Counted from the stretch's first letter, positions 8,819 through 19,397 are shown. The stretch is DNA of 27,386 nt from Porphyrobacter sp. UBA7686 (GCA_002482865.1 DLGU01000169.1:1-27386); one strand, 5' to 3'. A program made the numbers and translations. Notes: generated by a model not told the origin, from the sequence alone.

Positions 8819-8832
8819 TGATAGCGCTACCA
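8819..8832. promoter_or_regulatory. LacI-family-type operator, site A
   Basis: TGATAGCGCTACCA is a near-perfect 14-bp palindrome centred on a CG step, the usual architecture of a LacI/GalR operator. It lies in the 96-base divergent gap between xylX and the GH43 xylosidase and overlaps the -10 region of the predicted xylX promoter. Two further copies occur upstream of the GH3 gene. It resembles, from memory, the operator reported for the LacI-type XylR of Caulobacter crescentus. Confidence 0.7.
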
Positions 8833-8857
8833 TAGAGCCGCAATCACGGGCCGACAA
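8829..8857 (-). promoter_or_regulatory. Predicted xylX promoter
   Basis: On the minus strand TTGTCG (8852-8857) and TATGGT (8829-8834) are separated by exactly 17 bases. Each box matches four of six consensus positions. The -10 box runs into operator site A, so repressor binding would block polymerase directly. Confidence 0.42.
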
Positions 8858-8892
8858 GCCCCCAAAGCAAGCGATAATCGGGAGGGAATGGG

Positions 8893-10542
8893 ATGACACG
8901 CAAGATGACCGGACTGGTGAGCGCGCTCGCCCTGATGGTGACGGCTGAGGTCGCTACGGCGCGTGATGTGATCGCCGCGTTTGATTATCTCGCTTACGAA
9001 TCGACCGAGGCCGAAACGCCTGTTCCCGAAGGCGCGTATCGCAATCCGGTGCTGCCCGGCTTCCACCCCGATCCGTCGATCGTGCGGGTTGGCGACGATT
9101 TCTATGCCGTCACTTCGACCTTCAGCTGGTTTCCCGGTCTGCCGATCCTGCACAGTACGGATCTGGTCAATTGGCGGCTGATCGGCAATGCCATCGACCG
9201 CCCAACGCAGCTCGATTTCAGCGGGCTCGGCACCAATCGCGGGCTGTTTGCGCCGGCGATCACGCATCACGATGGGCGCTTCTGGATCGTCAACACCTGC
9301 ATCGAATGCGGCGGCAATTTCGTCATCACCGCGACCGATCCGGCTGGGCCGTGGAGCGATCCGGTATGGCTCGATTTCGGCGGGATCGACCCATCGCTGT
9401 TCTTCGACGCGGATGGCAAGGCGTGGATTGTCTATAACGACGCGCCTCCGAGCGAGCCGCAATACGAGGGCCACCGCGCATTGTGGCTGCAACAGTTCGA
9501 TCCGAACGCGATGACAGTGCTGCCGGGGCGCACCTTGCTGGTGGATGGCGGGGTTGATCCCAGCACCAAGCCCATCTGGGCGGAGGGGCCGCACATCTAC
9601 AAGATTGGCGCCTGGTACTATCTGCTGACGGCCGAGGGCGGCACGGCGGACCAGCATTCGCAGACGATCTACCGCGCGTACAAGGTGACGGGGCCCTATA
9701 CCCCCGGACCGTTCAACCCGATCCTGACCCAGCGCGATCTCCCCGCTGACCGGCCTGACCGCGTCGAGGCCACCGGCCATGCTGACATTGTGCAATTGGA
9801 TGACGGATCGTGGTGGGGGGTGTTCCTCGCCACCCGTCCCTTCGCCGGGCAATCCACGCTGATGGGGCGCGAGACGTTCCTGTTGCCGCTCAGGTGGGAG
9901 GACGGCTGGCCACGCTTCCTTGACCGTCAGGAGGCGGTGCCGATGGTGCTGGCCAAGCCGAACCTGCCCGAATCGCCAGCATCCGCATGGGCAAGCTGGC
10001 GCGATGAATTCGACGTCGCTCTGTCTGATGAATGGATTGGCCTGCGCACACCGGGCCAGATGCCGCAATTCGCGATCGAGGCGGGGGCATTGCGGATGAT
10101 CGCAGGGCCAGCGGCGGCGGGCAGCCTTGGCAAGCCGGCGTTCGTCGGTCGACGCCTGCGGCATCACCGTGCAGAATTCACCACCCAGCTGGCCTTTACG
10201 CCGGAACGCAGCGGCGATTTTGCCGGCTTGCTGGCCTTTATGGACGAGACCCATTTCCTTAGCGCGGGCAAGGAGCGCGGGCGATTGGTTGTGCGGCTGC
10301 GCACCGCGGCCGAGCAGGGCAGCAGCGGGGTGATCGTCGCCGAACAACCGCTCACCACCGACGCGCCGATCGAACTCAAGCTCGCGCTCGATCGCGGTAG
10401 CGCGCGGGTGTTCTGGCGTATGGCGGGCGAGAGTGCATGGCAGGCCATCGGCGGCCCGATCAATGTCGAGCCGCTCGCTTCGGTCCATGCCGGGCTATTC
10501 ACCGGGCTGGTGGTCGGCCCCTATGCCTTCTCGCCTGGTTAG
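8893..10542 (+). CDS. Exported GH43 beta-xylosidase with C-terminal beta-sandwich domain
   Basis: A 549-residue two-domain enzyme with a probable signal peptide (cleavage near ATA-RD, residues 22-25). The N-terminal propeller carries FHPDPSIV with Asp60, GGIDPSLF with Asp166 and AEGPHIY with Glu231, the GH43 catalytic set. From about residue 365 (WASWRDEFD) a second domain of the GH43-associated concanavalin-like type begins, as in GH43_12 beta-xylosidases and arabinofuranosidases. It should release xylose or arabinose from oligosaccharides for the xylose oxidation pathway encoded divergently. GGGAGGG precedes the ATG by about six bases. It is convergent with the tandem-domain protein gene, with nine bases between the two stops and no visible terminator. 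Confidence 0.9.
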   Translation: MTRKMTGLVSALALMVTAEVATARDVIAAFDYLAYESTEAETPVPEGAYRNPVLPGFHPDPSIVRVGDDFYAVTSTFSWFPGLPILHSTDLVNWRLIGNAIDRPTQLDFSGLGTNRGLFAPAITHHDGRFWIVNTCIECGGNFVITATDPAGPWSDPVWLDFGGIDPSLFFDADGKAWIVYNDAPPSEPQYEGHRALWLQQFDPNAMTVLPGRTLLVDGGVDPSTKPIWAEGPHIYKIGAWYYLLTAEGGTADQHSQTIYRAYKVTGPYTPGPFNPILTQRDLPADRPDRVEATGHADIVQLDDGSWWGVFLATRPFAGQSTLMGRETFLLPLRWEDGWPRFLDRQEAVPMVLAKPNLPESPASAWASWRDEFDVALSDEWIGLRTPGQMPQFAIEAGALRMIAGPAAAGSLGKPAFVGRRLRHHRAEFTTQLAFTPERSGDFAGLLAFMDETHFLSAGKERGRLVVRLRTAAEQGSSGVIVAEQPLTTDAPIELKLALDRGSARVFWRMAGESAWQAIGGPINVEPLASVHAGLFTGLVVGPYAFSPG

Positions 10543-10551
10543 CGGGCAGGG

Positions 10552-11676
10552 TCAGTTGGTCTTGAAGACATAGACCGGCCCGATCTCGACCGATTGCGCG
10601 GCGCCCGCAAAATGGAGCGTGATGGTCGCATCCCCCGCACCGAAGCCGCGTGTAGCGGTGAAGGGCAGGTTTACCATCTGCCAGCGGTCGCCAATCTTGA
10701 AGACCTTGTCGCCAAAGCCTTCGTAAGGTGGGGTGCTGCTCTGCATCCGGGCGTAGATCAGGCCCTTGCCGTCATCGGTCTGCGCGCTGATCGTCCGCGC
10801 AACCACGGCGACCATGAACTGATCGCCCTCCTTGACCTCAGGAATGATCGGGAGCGCGGTGGTGAGATCCCAGCGGTTCTCGCCCACCTGCGTGGTGGTG
10901 AAGCGGGTGGCTTTCTGCAGCCAGATTTCGGGGATATCGAGCCCCTGCCAGCTCCCGCCTGCACCGCCATGCGCCCAAGCACGGTTGATCGGATCATTGA
11001 TCAGCTGCCCGGTGCTGCGCAGGGAATCGGGCATTTCGATGCTGGCCGGGTCTTTCAGGCTCGGCTGCGGCTTGGCGGCGGCGACCTGCTTGGCGACGAT
11101 GGTGGGTGAACCCTTGACCACAATCGCCTGGCCAATCTCGATCTGCTGCCGCGCGCCTGCCAGTTGCAGCGCGACGATGGCATCGGCCTTGCGGATCCGC
11201 TTGTCCGCGCGCGCGCTCACCTCATACCATTCCCACTCCGCGCCGACGAGCACGTTGGTATCGCCGAACCCGCCATAGGGCGCGGCGTTCTCCTGAAAGC
11301 GCACGCCGATGATCCCCTTGCCGTCTGACCTTTCGGTGCTGACGGTGCGGGCGTAGAAGCCGACCGTGACCTGATCGCCCGCGCTGATCTCGGAGAGAAG
11401 CGGCACGTTGGTGGCGACCGTATAGGGGAACGCGCCCTTGGCCTTGATATCGAACACCCGCGCCGCGCCGCCGCCGGGAATATCGGCCGCTTGCCGCCCG
11501 CTGGTCTCGAAGCTGTCGCCATAGCTCGCCCAATCGATCCGGGTCGGATCATTGATGAGATCGCCCGGCACCTGTTCGTCGAACGCGGCAAGTTCGGGCG
11601 AGAGCTGGGCCAGCGCAGGCAAGGCAAAAGCCAGCAGGGCCGAGCCAGCAGCAAGGGTGATCGACGTACGGTTCAT
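10552..11676 (-). CDS. Secreted tandem-domain protein, likely carbohydrate-binding
   Basis: A 374-residue protein of unrecognised family with a clear signal peptide ending near ALA-Q. The mature part is two copies of the same beta-rich module, about residues 30-195 and 210-374. Each has LINDP near its start, a central GDQ then ART then DGKG run, a PYxGFGD turn, and an EIG(Q/P) strand near its end. The layout is that of jelly-roll binding modules often attached to xylanases and glucanases, but here no catalytic domain is present. It is the third gene after GH3 and GH5, 21 bases beyond the GH5 stop. An ATG 18 bases upstream is possible; the chosen start has GAGGAG ten bases before it. Binding of glucan or xylan is an inference. 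Confidence 0.75.
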   Translation of the reverse strand: MNRTSITLAAGSALLAFALPALAQLSPELAAFDEQVPGDLINDPTRIDWASYGDSFETSGRQAADIPGGGAARVFDIKAKGAFPYTVATNVPLLSEISAGDQVTVGFYARTVSTERSDGKGIIGVRFQENAAPYGGFGDTNVLVGAEWEWYEVSARADKRIRKADAIVALQLAGARQQIEIGQAIVVKGSPTIVAKQVAAAKPQPSLKDPASIEMPDSLRSTGQLINDPINRAWAHGGAGGSWQGLDIPEIWLQKATRFTTTQVGENRWDLTTALPIIPEVKEGDQFMVAVVARTISAQTDDGKGLIYARMQSSTPPYEGFGDKVFKIGDRWQMVNLPFTATRGFGAGDATITLHFAGAAQSVEIGPVYVFKTN

Positions 11677-11697
11677 GGCCTTAAGGCTCCTCATCCT

Positions 11698-12732
11698 TTA
11701 GTTCTGTTCCTTCAGGCCCACCGCGCCCAGCATTCCCGGCAACCACTTGCGCTGGTTCTGATCATAGAACGGGAAGGTGTTGGTGTAGGCCCACATGCAT
11801 ACGCCGATCCCGGTCGGGGCAAAGGCATCGGTGATCATGCGGTGATACTTCACCCGGTCGGCCAACGGAATGTGCGCATCGTAAGCGCCGACTTCGCCCA
11901 TGAACGGGGTCTTGCCAGTGCGGGCAATATAGGTCTGGATCGCGGCCACATCGCGCGCGAGCTGGGCGGCATCCTGCGTCGTCGGGAACACGCGGCCCAC
12001 GGGCGGCATATCGGGTTTGGTCCACTCCGCGCCCTGGTGGGTATAGGTGAACGGATCATAGTAGTGGAACGTCGGATGGATGTTCGGGTCTTCGGGCAGC
12101 GGCAGCGTTTCGAGGGACTTGATCCCGCTCCAGTTCTCCCCGCCGATAATCACCGCGCGGGTCGGATGCAGCGCGCGCACTTCCTTCAGCGCCGGCGCGA
12201 GGGTGGCGAGCAGATTGGTGTGGTTGAAGTTCTTGTGCGGCTCATTCTCGAGTTCGAACCACAGCGTATCTTCGGGATAGCCCGCAAAGCGCGCGGCGAT
12301 CTGCTTCCAGACCCCGCCATGCCATGCGGCCACGACGAGCGGATCGTCATGGATCGGGTCGAAATGGTGGCTGTTGAGGATGACGTTGAGCTTCGCCTCC
12401 AGCGCCCAGTCGACGATCTGCTGCACCCGCGCCATCCACTTGGGGTCAACGGTGTAGGGCGGCTTATCGTTCGATTTGTTGTGCCAGCGCACCGGGATGC
12501 GCACGGTGTCGAAACCGGCGGCGGCGATCCGTTCGAAATCGGCCTTGCGGGCCGGAGCACCGCCCCATGCGCCTTCGGTCATTGGTTCAAGCGTGTTGCC
12601 CATATTGATGCAGGTGCCGACCGGCAGCGGCCTGGTGACAGGAGCAGGTGATTGCGGGGCCTGCGCCAGCGTGGCGGATGCCAGCCCAAGCGCCGCAACG
12701 CTCAATGCCGATGCCATAGCAAAGCGTTTCAT
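11698..12732 (-). CDS. Secreted GH5 endoglucanase-like hydrolase
   Basis: A 344-residue cellulase-family enzyme with a signal peptide (cleavage near TLAQA, residue 24). GH5 landmarks: GINMGNTLE-like CINMGNTLE at 41-49, VRIPVRWH, NSHHFD, ELENEPH with acid/base Glu164, TFHYYDPF and FMGEVGAYD with nucleophile Glu280. It should cut internal beta-1,4-glucan bonds, for example in cellulose, mixed-linkage glucan or xyloglucan. The ATG at 12732 is preceded by GGGAGAG; a longer in-frame extension overlapping the GH3 gene was rejected because it lacks a ribosome site and would bury the signal peptide. It lies 67 bases after GH3 and upstream of the tandem-domain protein in one operon. Confidence 0.88.
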   Translation of the reverse strand: MKRFAMASALSVAALGLASATLAQAPQSPAPVTRPLPVGTCINMGNTLEPMTEGAWGGAPARKADFERIAAAGFDTVRIPVRWHNKSNDKPPYTVDPKWMARVQQIVDWALEAKLNVILNSHHFDPIHDDPLVVAAWHGGVWKQIAARFAGYPEDTLWFELENEPHKNFNHTNLLATLAPALKEVRALHPTRAVIIGGENWSGIKSLETLPLPEDPNIHPTFHYYDPFTYTHQGAEWTKPDMPPVGRVFPTTQDAAQLARDVAAIQTYIARTGKTPFMGEVGAYDAHIPLADRVKYHRMITDAFAPTGIGVCMWAYTNTFPFYDQNQRKWLPGMLGAVGLKEQN

Positions 12733-12799
12733 TGGTCTCTCCCTTGATGCAGCCTTGTTGGCTTGCTTGCTTGTTCCCCAGTCCAATACCGTCAGCGCG

Positions 12800-15325
<2,526 letters not shown>

Positions 15326-15369
15326 TTCCCTCTCCCATGACGGTCCTGCCCGCCAGACCCCTGCGTCTT

Positions 15370-15383
15370 TGCTAACGCTAACA
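15370..15383. promoter_or_regulatory. LacI-family-type operator, site B
   Basis: Read on the minus strand this is TGTTAGCGTTAGCA, matching site A at the shared positions TGNTAGCGNTANCA. It lies 45 bases before the GH3 start and immediately downstream of the predicted -10 box, where a bound repressor would block initiation. Confidence 0.65.
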
Positions 15384-15386
15384 TTG

Positions 15387-15415
15387 ATGTTGGAAAATCT
15401 GTAGCGGGAAGTCAA
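15387..15415 (-). promoter_or_regulatory. Predicted GH3 operon promoter
   Basis: On the minus strand TTGACT (15410-15415) and CAACAT (15387-15392) are spaced by 17 bases. The -35 box is strong and the -10 box weak. Operator site B follows directly downstream, consistent with repression at the transcription start. Confidence 0.42.
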
Positions 15416-15523
15416 TCCGGGTGGTAGCCGATTGGCGCAGGATCGGAGAGAGCCTCACTTAGTCATATGAAAGGCATATTGAAATTGCCGAGTAAATACG
15501 AATGCACAGACGCTTCACTATAA

Positions 15524-15537
15524 TGATAGCGATACCA
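15524..15537. promoter_or_regulatory. LacI-family-type operator, site C
   Basis: TGATAGCGATACCA differs from site A at one base. It lies about 200 bases upstream of the GH3 start and its centre is 154 bases from that of site B. Two sites at this distance could be bridged by a tetrameric repressor to form a DNA loop. A TATAAT hexamer (15519-15524, plus strand) touches the site but has no matching -35 box. Confidence 0.62.
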
Positions 15538-15592
15538 TAGAGGCCGCGAGGGCGAGGCAGGCGCGCGATTCGAGCTGGCCCCACCCCAGCGG

Positions 15593-16375
15593 TCAGCCGC
15601 GCGCGACGTTCTCCAGCAATTCGCCGGTGACAGGATACCCTGCGTCGCTGAGGATCGTCAGCCACGGCTTGCCGTCCTGCTCCACCGCCTGCGGCATGAT
15701 CGTGCGCACCGGAATCGCCTCGGCTTGCGCGCGGGCCTCTTCGTAGCTGGCAAACAGCGCGAGGCGTTCGAGGTTGCGGCGGGTGGGGAAGATCAACTGA
15801 ATCTCCCCGCGCTCCGCCGCATCGAGCGCGCCTTGCGCGCTGGTCCAGAACAGGTGGGTGTTTTCCGCATGATCAATCGACACATCGACCGCGCCGGTGC
15901 CGAGATTGGCGAGGTAGAAGCGCGTGTCATAGACGCGGGCAATCGCTTCGTTCTTGGGGAACCAGCGCGCGAACGGCGTGATCTGCGCCAGATCGAGCGT
16001 CCAGCCGAACGCCTCGAGCACCGGGGCCAGCGCGCCCGTTTCTGCCAGCATCGCGCGCGCCTCGGCCGCGCGGGCGGCGTTGATGTCACCGGCAAGACCG
16101 AGTGCGAGGCCGGTTTCCTCCAGCGTTTCACGCACGGCGGCGATCTGGTGCGCGGCTTCATCGGGCGCGAGTCCGCTTGCCGCCGCCACCTCTTCGCCGA
16201 GCGCATAGTCCGCCGGATCAACTCTGCCCCCAGGAAACACCGCCATCCCGCCTGCAAACGTCATGTTGCGCGAGCGCACAGTCATCAGCACCTCCGGCGG
16301 CGCCCCGTTGGGGGCATTGCGGAAGATGATAATGGTGGCGGCAGGAATGCCCTGAGGGCTGGAATCACTGGTCAT
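15593..16375 (-). CDS. NUDIX hydrolase
   Basis: A 260-residue cytoplasmic protein. The segment around GGRVDP and the helix motif RETLEETGL match the REUXEEXGU part of the NUDIX box; the upstream part of the box is spaced differently from the classical 23-residue signature, as in the NUDT19-like CoA diphosphatase group. A nucleoside or CoA diphosphate-derived substrate is therefore plausible but not determined. I chose the ATG at 16375 (MTSDSSPQG) because the family alignment begins soon after it; an upstream GTG frame adds 66 residues without family features. It stands alone, with the hydrolase island downstream and a gene-free stretch upstream. Confidence 0.8.
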   Translation of the reverse strand: MTSDSSPQGIPAATIIIFRNAPNGAPPEVLMTVRSRNMTFAGGMAVFPGGRVDPADYALGEEVAAASGLAPDEAAHQIAAVRETLEETGLALGLAGDINAARAAEARAMLAETGALAPVLEAFGWTLDLAQITPFARWFPKNEAIARVYDTRFYLANLGTGAVDVSIDHAENTHLFWTSAQGALDAAERGEIQLIFPTRRNLERLALFASYEEARAQAEAIPVRTIMPQAVEQDGKPWLTILSDAGYPVTGELLENVARG

Positions 16376-16587
16376 CGCGGCAAAGGATGGCCTTGCGACA
16401 GGCGCTTGCCAAGAGCGAAGGCGCACTCCTGCCGGGTTTTGGTGGGCCTGCCGCTTCGCTGATTGAGGCAGGGCGAACAGGGTGTCGGGATGCTTTACAA
16501 CCGTGGCCCAAACCCAACTTGGCCAGATAAGAAAAACGTCGGATTTCAAAGGCGTCTTATGTTTGGCACGCACTGTGCATAATACGT

Positions 16588-16697
16588 GGCGGTCCTAATG
16601 GTCTTCGAAGCGAGGTGCGACCCTTCCTGGTCTCCGGGTTACGCCTCCCCAAAAAGAAAAGCGCTCCGCACTGGTCCTGCGGAGCGCTTTTTCTTTG
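16588..16697 (+). ncRNA. Candidate structured small RNA (unrecognised family)
   Basis: About 110 bases that could be transcribed rightward. A CATAAT hexamer (16578-16583) precedes it, but its -35 region is poor. A 12-bp stem with one mismatch and two G-T pairs forms between 16612-16623 and 16636-16647, enclosing a pyrimidine-rich 12-base loop. An A-rich linker then leads to an 11-bp intrinsic terminator hairpin and CTTTTTCTTT. Pyrimidine patches such as CCTCCCC could pair with ribosome-binding sites. It does not match SRP RNA, 6S RNA, tmRNA or RNase P as I know them. The hairpin may merely serve grxD, so this remains a candidate. Confidence 0.4.
16660..16689. terminator. Bidirectional rho-independent terminator
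   Basis: AGCGCTCCGCA and TGCGGAGCGCT form an 11-bp GC-rich stem around an 8-base loop. Read leftward the stem is followed by TTTTCTTTTT, so it ends transcripts coming from grxD. Read rightward it is followed by a T-rich run too, and would end any transcript starting in the gene-free stretch. Confidence 0.85.
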
Positions 16698-16741
16698 TGA
16701 GTGATGCGCGCTGAGTAAGTACGCGGCACTGAAGGCGGTGT

Positions 16742-17071
16742 TTAGCTCGCTTTCGCGACGCCGCTTTGATCCATCAGCTGCTGCAATTCGCCCGCCTCGA
16801 ACATCTCCATCATGATGTCGCTGCCGCCGATGAATTCGCCCTTCACGTAGAGTTGCGGGATGGTCGGCCAGTCAGAGAAGGCCTTGATGCCCTGACGGAT
16901 TTCCATGTCCTGCAACACATCGACGCTTTCAAACGCCACACCGAGGTGGTCGAGAATGGCGATGGCCTTGCTGGAAAAGCCGCATTGCGGGAACAGCGGC
17001 GTACCCTTCATGAACAATACGACGTCATTGCTGGTGACGAGATCGGAGATACGGGAATTGGCGTCGGACAT
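16742..17071 (-). CDS. grxD: Monothiol glutaredoxin, Grx4 family
   Basis: A 109-residue CGFS-type glutaredoxin: the active site reads PQCGFSSKA (about residues 28-36), with [18 protein letters not shown] (residues 68-85) forming the glutathione-binding face. Proteins of this family hold or transfer [2Fe-2S] clusters, typically as a bridged heterodimer with BolA-type proteins, and help deliver clusters or sense iron status. The bolA homologue lies 41 bases upstream in the same direction, which supports that partnership. A strong terminator follows downstream. Confidence 0.95.
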   Translation of the reverse strand: MSDANSRISDLVTSNDVVLFMKGTPLFPQCGFSSKAIAILDHLGVAFESVDVLQDMEIRQGIKAFSDWPTIPQLYVKGEFIGGSDIMMEMFEAGELQQLMDQSGVAKAS

Positions 17072-17112
17072 GGTGCGTTGCGCCCCTGATGCTTTGGGTG
17101 GGTGTTGGGTGA

Positions 17113-17346
17113 TTACGTGGGGACCACGGTGGTGACTTGCAAGGCGTGCAGTTCCCCGCCCATGCGCCCGCCGAACGCGGCATAGACCAGCTTGTGCTGG
17201 GCCACGCGGCTCAGACCGGCGAATTGCGGCGCAGTGACAGTGGCCGCCCAGTGGTCATCATCCCCGGCAAGGTCGGTCAGCTCGACCGTCGCGCCGGGCA
17301 GCGCGGCAAGGATGGCCTCTTCGATCGCCGCAGCGGACATCGGCAT
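17113..17346 (-). CDS. BolA family protein
   Basis: A 77-residue BolA-fold protein with the conserved [21 protein letters not shown] stretch at residues 32-52, including the helix-turn-helix-like QHKLVYAAF; the invariant histidine at about 51 is a cluster ligand in Grx-BolA heterodimers. It sits between the ATPase inhibitor zeta and grxD, in the order usual for alphaproteobacteria. The first ATG is chosen because AGGTG lies seven bases upstream; an in-frame ATG two codons later is possible. The upstream gene's TAA stop lies within its leader, so reinitiation is likely. Closer to the short BolA/IbaG type than to E. coli BolA itself. Confidence 0.9.
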   Translation of the reverse strand: MPMSAAAIEEAILAALPGATVELTDLAGDDDHWAATVTAPQFAGLSRVAQHKLVYAAFGGRMGGELHALQVTTVVPT

Positions 17347-17349
17347 GAC

Positions 17350-17673
17350 TTACACCTCGCCGAACAGCTGGCGCCGGGCTTCGACAGTCATTTCTTCCAG
17401 CTTGGCGCGAATATCGGCTTCGCTGACATCGGACTGTGCCGCCGTGAGATCGCCGAGCAGCTTGCGCACCACATCCTCATCCCCCGATTCCTCGAAATCG
17501 GCTTGCACCACCGCCTTGCGATAGGCGTCGGTTTCTTCCGGGGTGAGCTTCATCAAGCCGGCCGCCCATTCGCCCAGCAGGCGGTTGCGGCGCGCGGCGA
17601 TGCGGAAGGCGGTGTCATTGTCGAGCGCGAACTTGGCTTCCTCGGCGCGTTCGCGATCCTTGAAATCGGTCAT
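17350..17673 (-). CDS. F1-ATPase inhibitor zeta subunit (DUF1476)
   Basis: A 107-residue helical, charged protein beginning MTDFKDRERAEEAKFALD, a start characteristic of DUF1476. The Paracoccus denitrificans member is the zeta subunit that inserts its N-terminal segment into the F1 catalytic interface and blocks ATP hydrolysis. Here length and N-terminal sequence agree with that family. It is the first gene of a three-gene unit with bolA and grxD and is separated from bolA by three bases. The linkage with iron-sulfur handling genes is common in the class but its meaning is not settled. Confidence 0.9.
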   Translation of the reverse strand: MTDFKDRERAEEAKFALDNDTAFRIAARRNRLLGEWAAGLMKLTPEETDAYRKAVVQADFEESGDEDVVRKLLGDLTAAQSDVSEADIRAKLEEMTVEARRQLFGEV

Positions 17674-17761
17674 ATGCTTGCGGTCCCTTCCGATACGATC
17701 CGCGCCAAGCGATAGAGGCGGGCGGGCGCAGCTTCAAGCGGGAAGCCGCGCCCACAACCCA

Positions 17762-18760
17762 CTAATCCATCGTCACGACAAGCTTGCCCACGGCCTCGCG
17801 CGCTTCAAGCTTGGCGATGGCGTCGCCTGCGCGGGCGAGGGGGAAGGTTTCGCTGACCAGCGGATCAATCTTGCCGGCCTTCATCAGATCGAACAGCTCG
17901 TTGACCTGCGCATGGAAGGCTTCAGGCTCACGCGCGGTGAAGGCACCCCAGAACACGCCGCAGATGTCGCAGGACTTCAGCAGGGTGAGGTTGAGCGGCA
18001 TCTTGGCGATCCCGGCGGGGAAGCCGACCACCAGGAAGCGGCCTTCCCATGCGATAGCGCGCAGGGCAGGCTCAGAATATTGCCCGCCGACAATGTCATA
18101 GACAATGTTTGCGCCGTCCGGGCCGCAGGCGGTCTTGAAGGCATTGGCGAGTTCCTTGGACGCATCCTTGTCCATCGCTTCGCGCGGGTAGATCACCACC
18201 GCATCGGCACCGGCCTGCTTGGCCACTTCGCCCTTGGCTTCGGACGAGACAGCGGCAACCACGCGCGCGCCGAACGCTTTGGCAAGCTCCACCGCGGCAA
18301 GGCCCACGCCGCCCGCAGCACCAAGGATCAAGACGGTGTCGCCCGCCTTGATATGCCCGCGATCCTTCAGCCCGTGGATGGTGGTGCCATAGGTCATCAA
18401 CAGCGAGGCCGCTTTCTCGAACGGCACGCCGTCCGGTACCGCGAACATCCGGCCAGCGGGCACCACGATCTTCTCGGCGAGACCGCCATTGCCGATCCCG
18501 GCCAGCACCCGGTCACCGACCTTGAAGCCTTCGACGCCTTCGCCGAGTGCTTCGATCACGCCCGAAATCTCGCCGCCGGGCGAAAAGGGGCGCTGCGGCT
18601 TGAACTGGTACATGTCGCGGATGATCAGCCCGTCGGGATAGTTGATCGCGCAGGCCTTGACCGCGACCAGCACTTCGCCCTTGCCGGGGGTGGGGGTCTC
18701 GACCTCGTCGAGGGTCAGCGTTTCAGGCCCACCGATGGCGTGGGTGCGAATGGCTTTCAT
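17762..18760 (-). CDS. Zinc-independent quinone oxidoreductase-like MDR protein
   Basis: A 332-residue medium-chain dehydrogenase/reductase of the NADPH:quinone oxidoreductase type. The catalytic domain carries ACAINYPDGLIIR, PGGEISGVIEALG and GDRVLAG. The Rossmann motif GAAGGVG is at residues 147-153. The cysteines that bind structural or catalytic zinc in alcohol dehydrogenases are absent. It probably reduces quinones or enoyl compounds with NADPH. The start has GGGAGAG upstream and lies 24 bases after the leuD stop, so it may be read through from the leu genes. Confidence 0.88.
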   Translation of the reverse strand: MKAIRTHAIGGPETLTLDEVETPTPGKGEVLVAVKACAINYPDGLIIRDMYQFKPQRPFSPGGEISGVIEALGEGVEGFKVGDRVLAGIGNGGLAEKIVVPAGRMFAVPDGVPFEKAASLLMTYGTTIHGLKDRGHIKAGDTVLILGAAGGVGLAAVELAKAFGARVVAAVSSEAKGEVAKQAGADAVVIYPREAMDKDASKELANAFKTACGPDGANIVYDIVGGQYSEPALRAIAWEGRFLVVGFPAGIAKMPLNLTLLKSCDICGVFWGAFTAREPEAFHAQVNELFDLMKAGKIDPLVSETFPLARAGDAIAKLEAREAVGKLVVTMD

Positions 18761-18784
18761 GGTGTCTCTCCCTTGGAATCTGTT

Positions 18785-19384
18785 TCAGGCGGCGGTGCCG
18801 CGCATCAGCCATGGCTGAGCGGCGGTACGCGTCGCTTCGAAGCCGCCGATGGCCTCGCCCCGCGCCATGGTCAGGCCGACCTCGTCGAGGCCGTGGAGCA
18901 GGCAGTGCTTGCGGAACGGGTCGATGTCGAAGGTGAAGCGATCCTGATAGGGGGTGGTGACGGTCTGCGCTTCGAGATCGATGGCGATTTCGAGCCCCTC
19001 GCGCGCCACTTCCAGCAGCCGGTCCACCGCGTCCTGCGGCAGCACCACCGGCAAGATGCCGTTCTTGACCGCGTTGCCCGAATGGATGTCGGAAAAGCTT
19101 GGTGCGATCACCACGCGGATGCCCAGGTCGAGCATCGCCCACGCTGCGTGCTCGCGGCTCGACCCGCAGCCATAATTGTCGCCCGCGATCAGGATTGGCG
19201 CGCCTTTATAAGCGGGATCGTCGAAGACATTGCCGGGTTCCGCGCGAAGCGATTCAAACGCGCCTGCGCCTAGGCCTTCGCGGCTGATGGTCTTGAGCCA
19301 TTTGGCCGGGATGATGATGTCGGTATCGACGTTCTTGAGGCCGAGCGGGATGGCGCGGCCTTCGACGCGGGTCAGCGGTTGCAT
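18785..19384 (-). CDS. leuD: 3-isopropylmalate dehydratase small subunit
   Basis: A 199-residue swivel-domain subunit of isopropylmalate isomerase, which pairs with LeuC to convert 2- to 3-isopropylmalate in leucine synthesis. Landmarks are the [13 protein letters not shown] opening, the [12 protein letters not shown] active-site loop and IAPSFSDI. Start chosen at MQPLTRVEG, 13 bases after the stop of the small membrane gene; a 49-residue upstream extension of the frame runs through that small gene and is spurious. Length agrees with the family. Confidence 0.95.
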   Translation of the reverse strand: MQPLTRVEGRAIPLGLKNVDTDIIIPAKWLKTISREGLGAGAFESLRAEPGNVFDDPAYKGAPILIAGDNYGCGSSREHAAWAMLDLGIRVVIAPSFSDIHSGNAVKNGILPVVLPQDAVDRLLEVAREGLEIAIDLEAQTVTTPYQDRFTFDIDPFRKHCLLHGLDEVGLTMARGEAIGGFEATRTAAQPWLMRGTAA

Positions 19385-19397
19385 CGGGCGGTTGTCC

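Larger units (their letters stand above)
16376..16741. other. 366-base stretch without a protein gene
   Basis: No convincing coding sequence is present. The part nearest the NUDIX gene (16376-16577) shows nothing recognisable beyond a probable promoter region. The remainder holds a candidate structured RNA on the plus strand and the bidirectional terminator described separately. Confidence 0.6.

Noticed and set aside
8827..10488. 553-codon minus-strand open frame opposite the GH43 xylosidase
   Set aside because: Low-complexity, Arg/Pro/His-rich translation expected from the complement of a GC-biased gene; the plus strand encodes a full GH43 enzyme.
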